From assembly GCF_965224175.1 (NCBI RefSeq), contig NZ_OZ245041.1:4464001-4528000 (forward strand): 64,000 bases of DNA. Direction: 5' to 3'. This stretch comes from Kordia sp965224175 (GTDB lineage Bacteria; Bacteroidota; Bacteroidia; Flavobacteriales; Flavobacteriaceae). Below, in pieces: positions 59,382-64,000 of the stretch. The position numbers were made by a program, and so were the translations under genes. The notes beneath the pieces are model-generated. The model saw only the letters and a program-made list of their open reading frames with translations, was not told the DNA's origin and did not search any database. The first letter of the stretch is position 1. Every line of letters begins with the position of its first letter.

Positions 59382-61619
59382 TTAATTTTCTTTTTTGTCT
59401 TCTCTTGGTTTACGATTATCACGTCCGCGATTATCTTTACCTCTGTTATCACGTCCACCACCTTTATTATCTCTTGGTGGTCTTGCAACATATCCTTCTG
59501 GTTTTGGTAAAATAGCTTTACGAGAAACTTTTTCTTTACGTGTCTTTGGATCAGTTCCAAAATACTTCACGTCTAAAATGTCTCCCATTTTTACAACGTC
59601 ACTTACATTATCAGTACGTTCCCAAGCCAATTCAGAAATGTGTAATAATACTTCGTTTCCTGGTGCTTCAGTATATTCAACAACAGCTCCAAAATCTAAC
59701 ATTTTTACAACTTTTACTTCGTAAATACTTCCTTTTTCTGGTTTGAAAGTAATAGAGTCAATTTTTGCCAATACAGCATCAATTCCTTCTTGATCTGTTC
59801 CTAAGATTTCAACAATTCCTTCTTCTGTTACAGGATCTTCATTAATTACAATTGTAGTGTTTGTCTCTTTTTGTAATTCTTGAATCACTTTTCCACCAGG
59901 TCCAATTAATGCTCCAATATAATCTCCAGGAATTGTTCTTGTGATCATTTTTGGTGCATGTGCTTTTACGTTTTCGTTTGGCGTAGCAATAGTGTCTGTT
60001 AATTTCTCTAAGATATGTAAACGTCCGTCACGAGCTTGTTGTAATGCATTTACAAGAATCTCATATGATAAACCTTTTACTTTAATATCCATCTGACAAG
60101 CTGTAATTCCATCAGCAGTACCAGTTACTTTAAAGTCCATATCTCCTAAGTGATCTTCATCACCTAAAATATCAGATAAAACAGCGTACTTTCCAGAATC
60201 TGCATCAGAAATTAATCCCATTGCAATACCAGAAACTGGTTTCTTTAGTTGTACACCTGCATCCATTAATGCCATGGTACCAGAACAAACAGTTGCCATA
60301 GAAGATGAACCGTTAGATTCTAATACTTCAGAAACTACACGTACTGTGTATGGGCAATCTTCTGGCACCATACCTTTTAAAGCACGTTGAGCTAAGTTTC
60401 CGTGTCCTACTTCACGACGAGATGTTCCACGAATTGGTCGTGCTTCACCTGTTGAAAAAGGAGGGAAGTTATAGTGTAAATAGAAACGCTCTTCACCTTC
60501 GTAAGATGGCATATCTATTTGGTTTGCTTCTCTTGATGTTCCTAAAGTAACGGTTGCTAAAGCTTGTGTTTCTCCACGTGTAAAGATTGAAGAACCATGA
60601 GTTGATGGTAAGTAATCTACTTCACACCAAATTGGTCTAATCTCATCAGTCTTACGACCATCTAAACGCAATCCTTCATTTAAAGTTAAATCACGAACTG
60701 CCGCTTTTTCAGCTTTTGCGTAGTATTTAGAGATCAATCCTCCAAAATCTTCAACTTCTTCTTCCGTAAATGTTGCAATGATTTCTTCTTTAATTTCAGA
60801 AAAAGCCATTCCACGTTCTTTCTTAGAAGAACCTGCTTTTGCTACAGCATATACTTTGTCATATGCCATGTCATGAATTTTTTGTGCTAATTCTTCATCA
60901 GCTCTTTCAGGATCATACTCACGTGTTTCTTTCTTTCCAAAAGCTTCAGCCAAACGAAGTTGTGCAGCACATTGTACTTTAATAGCTTCGTGTGCAAACT
61001 TGATTGCTTCTGTCATTTCTTCTTCAGAAATCTCATCCATTTCACCTTCAACCATCATTACAGAATCTGCAGAAGCACCAATCATCATATCGATATCAGA
61101 TTCTTCTAACTGTGCTCTTGTTGGGTTGATGATAAATTCTCCATTGATACGTCCAACTCTAGCTTCAGAGATTGCACATTCAAAAGGAAAATCAGACAAT
61201 TGAATTGCTGCTGATGCTGCTAAACCAGCCATAGCATCTGGCATTACATCTGGATCGTGAGACATTAACTGAATCATCACTTGTGTTTCTGCGTGATAAT
61301 CTTTTGGGAATAATGGACGTAATACACGGTCTACTAAACGCATTGTTAATACTTCTCCGTCACTTGGTCTTGCTTCTCTTTTGAAGAAACCACCAGGATA
61401 ACGACCAGCTGCTGCAAATTTTTCACGGTAGTCAACTGTTAAAGGTAAAAAGTCAACATCGCTTTGTTTGTAGTTAGAAACCACTGTACATAATAACATA
61501 CATTTTCCTGACTGCACCACAACGCTACCATGCGCTTGCTTTGCTAACTTTCCGGTTTCGATAGAAATTTCTCTACCGTCGCCTAGGTCTATGACCTCTC
61601 TAAAAACTTTTGGAATCAT
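59382..61619 (-). CDS. pnp: Polyribonucleotide nucleotidyltransferase (PNPase)
   Basis: A 745-residue 3'-5' exoribonuclease of RNA turnover. It has two RNase PH domains (MIPKVFREVIDLGDGREISIE start, SAAIQLSDFPF, KMLLCTVVS-like), an IQELQKETNTTIVI KH segment and an S1 domain (VKVVKMLDFGAVVEY). A Gly/Arg/Asp-rich tail (DNKGGGRDNRGKDNRG) is present. It lies downstream of rpsO, as in most bacteria, and is terminated by a symmetric hairpin. In other flavobacteria I recall rpoD and rpe following pnp directly; here the lipid cassette stands between. Confidence 0.97.
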   Translation of the reverse strand: MIPKVFREVIDLGDGREISIETGKLAKQAHGSVVVQSGKCMLLCTVVSNYKQSDVDFLPLTVDYREKFAAAGRYPGGFFKREARPSDGEVLTMRLVDRVLRPLFPKDYHAETQVMIQLMSHDPDVMPDAMAGLAASAAIQLSDFPFECAISEARVGRINGEFIINPTRAQLEESDIDMMIGASADSVMMVEGEMDEISEEEMTEAIKFAHEAIKVQCAAQLRLAEAFGKKETREYDPERADEELAQKIHDMAYDKVYAVAKAGSSKKERGMAFSEIKEEIIATFTEEEVEDFGGLISKYYAKAEKAAVRDLTLNEGLRLDGRKTDEIRPIWCEVDYLPSTHGSSIFTRGETQALATVTLGTSREANQIDMPSYEGEERFYLHYNFPPFSTGEARPIRGTSRREVGHGNLAQRALKGMVPEDCPYTVRVVSEVLESNGSSSMATVCSGTMALMDAGVQLKKPVSGIAMGLISDADSGKYAVLSDILGDEDHLGDMDFKVTGTADGITACQMDIKVKGLSYEILVNALQQARDGRLHILEKLTDTIATPNENVKAHAPKMITRTIPGDYIGALIGPGGKVIQELQKETNTTIVINEDPVTEEGIVEILGTDQEGIDAVLAKIDSITFKPEKGSIYEVKVVKMLDFGAVVEYTEAPGNEVLLHISELAWERTDNVSDVVKMGDILDVKYFGTDPKTRKEKVSRKAILPKPEGYVARPPRDNKGGGRDNRGKDNRGRDNRKPREDKKEN

Positions 61620-61762
61620 AAATTTTTTTTAATTCTAATTAAACAAAGGTCGTTGTGTTGTTGTTGTGTGTGTAGTTGTTGTTTTGACCCAATGAAAAAC
61701 CAGTAATTATAGCTTTTTAATACTTCCAACTAAGGCTAGAAGTGTACTTTTATGTATTAAAA

Positions 61763-61783
61763 AAAGAGGCACGAAGCCTCTTT
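61763..61783 (-). terminator. Terminator or attenuator after rpsO
   Basis: AAAGAGGC-ACGAA-GCCTCTTT is a perfect 8-bp stem with A/T tracts, just past the rpsO stop. Between rpsO and pnp, it probably reduces read-through into pnp. Confidence 0.75.
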
Positions 61784-61787
61784 AGTT

Positions 61788-62057
61788 TTATTTTCTTAAT
61801 CCTAATTCTTTTACGATTGCACGATATCTGTTGATATCTTTCTTCTTTAGATAGTCAAGTAGACTTCTTCTTTTACCTACTAACTTTACTAGAGAACGCT
61901 CTGTATTAAAATCTTTACGATTTCTTTTCAAGTGCTCCGTTAAGTGATTAATTCTGTGCGTGAATAACGCGATCTGACCTTCTGAAGAACCTGTATCTGT
62001 TGCAGATTTTCCGTGTTTTGCGAAGATCTCTCCTTTAACTTCTTTTGTTAAGTACAT
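61788..62057 (-). CDS. rpsO: 30S ribosomal protein S15
   Basis: An 89-residue primary 16S-rRNA-binding protein of the small subunit, with the family signature TGSSEGQIALFTHRINHLTEHL and the C-terminal RRSLLDYLKKKDINRYRAIV. Full length. It precedes pnp in the same direction; in many bacteria the two are linked by S15 and PNPase control of the leader. Confidence 0.97.
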   Translation of the reverse strand: MYLTKEVKGEIFAKHGKSATDTGSSEGQIALFTHRINHLTEHLKRNRKDFNTERSLVKLVGKRRSLLDYLKKKDINRYRAIVKELGLRK

Positions 62058-62227
62058 GCCAATATTGTTTTAATAATTTTTATGTAATTGATACGTTTGT
62101 TGTATCAAGCGGCAAATATACTACTATTTTTTAGAATGCAAATGAATAATTTAACCTTTTTGCAGGTCTTTAGACATTAATATATGAATGATGAAAAACA
62201 TTAGTTGTAAAAGCTGTTTTTAAATGC

Positions 62228-62257
62228 AAAAAGGCTTCCAAATGTGGAAGCCTTTTT
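62228..62257. terminator. accD terminator
   Basis: AAAAAGGCTTCCA-AATG-TGGAAGCCTTTTT is a perfect 13-bp stem with a 4-base loop and T runs on both sides, 21 bases past the accD stop. Confidence 0.88.
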
Positions 62258-62277
62258 TTGTGTTTTTCTAAACAAAA

Positions 62278-63135
62278 TTATGCGCGTATTGGCTGATTTT
62301 GAATCAAGTCAATATATAAGTTGATTTTGTTTTTTAGTTCTTTTCTGTGTGAAATGAAGTCTAAGAATCCGTGTTCTAGTAAGAATTCTGATGTTTGGAA
62401 ACCTTCTGGTAAATCTTTTCCAGTAGTATCACGTACAACTCTTGGTCCTGCAAATCCGATTAGCGCACCAGGTTCAGAGATGTTGATATCTCCTAACATA
62501 GCAAAGGAAGCTGTTGTTCCTCCAGTAGTTGGATCTGTACATAATGAAATGTACGGAATTCCTGCATCTGCTAATTGTGCTAATTTTGACGATGTTTTTG
62601 CTAATTGCATTAATGATAATGCAGCTTCCATCATACGTGCTCCTCCAGATTTTGAAATAATCATGAAAGGAATGTTATTTTTTAATGAATGTTCTGCAGC
62701 ACGTGCAATTTTTTCACCTACAACACTTCCCATTGAACCTCCAATAAATTTGAAGTCCATACATGCAATGACTAAATCTTTACCTTTTGATTTTCCAACA
62801 GCTGTACGGACCGCATCTTTTAAACCTGTTTTTTCTTTAGCAGCTTTGAGTCGATCTGTATATTTTTTACTGTCTTCAAATTTTAAAGGATCTTTTGAAG
62901 TTAAGTTTTTGTCTAATTCTTTGAATTTTCCTTCGTCGAATAGTATTTCGAAATATTCTTTACTTCCAATACGAACATGGTAACCATCTTCAGGACTTAC
63001 ATAAAAGTTTTTTGCCAATTCTTCTGAATCAACAATTTTCCCTGTTGGTGATTTGTACCAAAGTCCTTTGGGCGTATCTCTTTTTTCCTCTGTTGAGGTT
63101 TGAATTCCTTTTTCTTTTCTTTTAAACCAAGCCAT
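62278..63135 (-). CDS. accD: Acetyl-CoA carboxylase carboxyltransferase beta subunit, without zinc-ribbon cysteines
   Basis: A 285-residue subunit that transfers CO2 from carboxybiotin to acetyl-CoA in fatty acid synthesis. The crotonase-type core shows ISKSGGARMMEAALSLMQLAK and TDPTTGGTTASF. The N-terminal zinc ribbon has lost its four cysteines: in place of KCxxC and VCPxC it reads WYKSPTGK (S29, G32) and YVSPEDGYH (S47, D50). The remaining sequence around the ribbon is retained. I recall this loss in other flavobacterial AccD proteins, so it is probably lineage-wide and the enzyme active. Confidence 0.95.
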   Translation of the reverse strand: MAWFKRKEKGIQTSTEEKRDTPKGLWYKSPTGKIVDSEELAKNFYVSPEDGYHVRIGSKEYFEILFDEGKFKELDKNLTSKDPLKFEDSKKYTDRLKAAKEKTGLKDAVRTAVGKSKGKDLVIACMDFKFIGGSMGSVVGEKIARAAEHSLKNNIPFMIISKSGGARMMEAALSLMQLAKTSSKLAQLADAGIPYISLCTDPTTGGTTASFAMLGDINISEPGALIGFAGPRVVRDTTGKDLPEGFQTSEFLLEHGFLDFISHRKELKNKINLYIDLIQNQPIRA

Positions 63136-63303
63136 AATGATTTATGAGTTACGATATACAACGTTTTCGATCGTGTTTTTAATTGAATGTGTTGTAATCG
63201 ATTAGTTAGTTTTGTTTTTACACTAGCCAACAAAATTACTGTTTTTATTAAAGAAACTCAAAATTTGATTCTGCTATCTAGTAATTCGTGTTTTTGAAAG
63301 CCT

Positions 63304-63350
63304 AAAAAACCTCGTTAACACATTGTTTTTCAGTGTAAACGAGGTTTTTT
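63304..63350 (-). terminator. Terminator downstream of fbaA 3' element
   Basis: AAAAAACCTCGTT (63304-63316) and AACGAGGTTTTTT (63338-63350) form a 13-bp stem; the loop contains a further ACAC/GTGT pairing. It probably ends the fbaA transcript after the structured element. Confidence 0.75.
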
Positions 63351-63375
63351 GTATGTTTTCCCTTTTGTGTGAACT

Positions 63376-63557
63376 TCCGCGTTAGGGATTGAGGTGACAT
63401 CCTTTTTTAATTATGAAACGTCATTACGAGGAGCAAACGACGAAGTAATCTGCTTATTGAGTAACAGATTGCTACAACAAATTAAAATTTGTCTCGTAAT
63501 GACAACATCTTATAAAAAAGATATAGCCGAAAGCCCGACCCAACGGGAAACGCCCAA
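63376..63557. repeat. Structured nested-palindrome element in the fbaA 3' region
   Basis: Outer pairing joins GCGTT (63380-63384) to AACGC (63549-63553). A second stem joins ATCCTTTTTTA (63400-63410) to TAAAAAAGAT (63513-63522) with one bulge. Nested inside is a further palindrome, GTCATTACGAG (63421-63431) with CTCGTAATGAC (63494-63504), which itself encloses AATCTG/CAGATT (63448-63453 and 63466-63471). A flank of GCCGAAAGCCCGACCC and GGGAAACGCCC completes it. I recall similar elements between genes in other flavobacteria, so this is probably a widespread repeat or structured RNA with a second repeat inserted in its loop. Confidence 0.6.
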
Positions 63558-63560
63558 ATA

Positions 63561-64000
63561 TTACAAGGTATTTATATTGTTTAAATCTTCAAATGCTTGT
63601 TTTAGACGTGTTTTGAATGTTAGTTCGCCTTCACGTAACCATTTTCTTGGATCATATGTTTTTTTGTTAGGAATATCATCTCCGTCAGGATTTCCAATTT
63701 GCGCTGCCAAGTAGTCTTTTTTGCTTAACATGTAATCGCGAATTCCAGACATGAATGCAAATTGTAAGTCTGTATCAATGTTCATTTTGATAACTCCGTA
63801 GCCGATTGCTTCTCTGATTTCCTCTAAGGTAGAACCTGATCCGCCGTGAAAAACGAAGTCAATATGATTGTGACCAACATTATATTTTTGAGAGATATGC
63901 TCTTGCGAGTTCTTTAAGATTTTTGGCGTTAGTTTTACGTTTCCTGGCTTGTATACTCCGTGTACATTTCCGAAAGCTGCTGCGATGGTAAATCTTGGAC
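63561..64000 (-). CDS. fbaA: Class II fructose-bisphosphate aldolase, partial (5' end outside window)
   Basis: The C-terminal ~146 residues of a class II aldolase, which splits fructose-1,6-bisphosphate in glycolysis and gluconeogenesis using zinc. The visible part has AAAFGNVHGVYKPGNVKL (with the zinc/substrate histidine), HIDFVFHGGSGSTLEEIREA, and the end QIGNPDGDDIPNKKTYDPRKW. The reading frame is open to position 64000, so the start lies beyond the window. It is transcribed into the structured element at 63376-63557. Confidence 0.93.
   Translation of the reverse strand, partial: PRFTIAAAFGNVHGVYKPGNVKLTPKILKNSQEHISQKYNVGHNHIDFVFHGGSGSTLEEIREAIGYGVIKMNIDTDLQFAFMSGIRDYMLSKKDYLAAQIGNPDGDDIPNKKTYDPRKWLREGELTFKTRLKQAFEDLNNINTL

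Larger units (their letters stand above)
63136..63560. other. 425-base intergenic region between accD and fbaA
   Basis: No gene. It holds a terminator (63304-63350) and a structured nested-palindrome element (63376-63557) in the 3' region of fbaA, read on the minus strand in the order element then terminator. The stretch before accD (63136-63300) presumably has its promoter; I see no clear operator. Confidence 0.6.

Noticed and set aside
62278..63135. accD as a degraded gene because of missing zinc cysteines
   Set aside because: The frame is full length, the catalytic motifs are intact, and the substitutions are the same kind that I recall in other flavobacterial AccD proteins.
1..64000. CRISPR arrays, rRNA or tRNA genes
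   Set aside because: No regularly spaced direct repeats of 24-40 bases, no 16S/23S-like conserved stretches and no tRNA cloverleaf with a TTCGANTC-type loop were seen on either strand.

Overview
The window looks like a chromosomal segment of a marine-type member of the Flavobacteriaceae (Bacteroidota), possibly Kordia or a close relative. The evidence is low G+C, Bacteroidota-type -7 boxes (TAnnTTTG) upstream of several genes, a 287-residue primary sigma factor without region 1.1, many small lipoproteins and membrane-embedded AraC regulators, and the gene order fbaA-accD-rpsO-pnp plus rpoD-rpe. The genus is inference. I see no rRNA, tRNA, CRISPR array, prophage or intact insertion sequence.

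1-7.7 kb: a PLC-like phosphoesterase, then a probable minus-strand operon (FAD monooxygenase, SRPBCC protein and two paralogous AlkB-like 2OG-Fe(II) oxygenases). It is divergent from a TetR regulator, and two matching operators bracket the overlapping promoters. An AlkC/AlkD-like alkylation-repair protein follows.

8-19.4 kb: a plus-strand acetate/propionate module. It contains a zinc-ribbon/HTH protein resembling the front half of an IS1-type transposase, an outer-membrane porin, a two-subunit Na+/solute symporter, a CrbS-like symporter-histidine kinase, a receiver-only response regulator, and PrpE-like and Acs-type acyl-CoA synthetases.

19.5-34.7 kb: mostly minus-strand accessory genes. These include a TetR-controlled DUF1348/dehalogenase-like pair with two operators, AraC plus GlcG-like protein, a LexA-like S24 repressor tightly coupled to a DnaQ-exonuclease/GIY-YIG fusion, an LprI-like protein, a serine hydrolase lipoprotein, a DEAD-box helicase, a GNAT enzyme behind a perfect 19-bp inverted repeat, and a sulfatase without a signal peptide.

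34.8-50.7 kb: exported proteins of unknown role, an ECF42-type sigma factor with its YciI partner, an HxlR/SDR divergent pair, a light-repair operon (DUF2256, Cry-DASH, FeS photolyase, DUF2452), an ECF sigma factor with a membrane partner, an arylsulfotransferase-like lipoprotein, an MtfA-like peptidase and an orphan LytS-type kinase.

51-64 kb: housekeeping genes (rpe, rpoD, queE, pnp, rpsO, accD, fbaA) on the minus strand. A plus-strand cassette sits between queE and pnp. It encodes an HMG-CoA reductase fused to an aminoglycoside/choline-kinase-like domain, a CarS-like (CDP-archaeol synthase family) enzyme, a CDP-alcohol phosphatidyltransferase, a GtrA-like membrane protein and a membrane AraC regulator. 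Mevalonate formation, an alcohol kinase, a CTP-transferase and a CDP-alcohol transferase in one translationally coupled unit suggest a dedicated isoprenoid-linked phospholipid route. This is the strongest candidate here for an undescribed system. The fbaA 3' region carries a structured nested-palindrome element.
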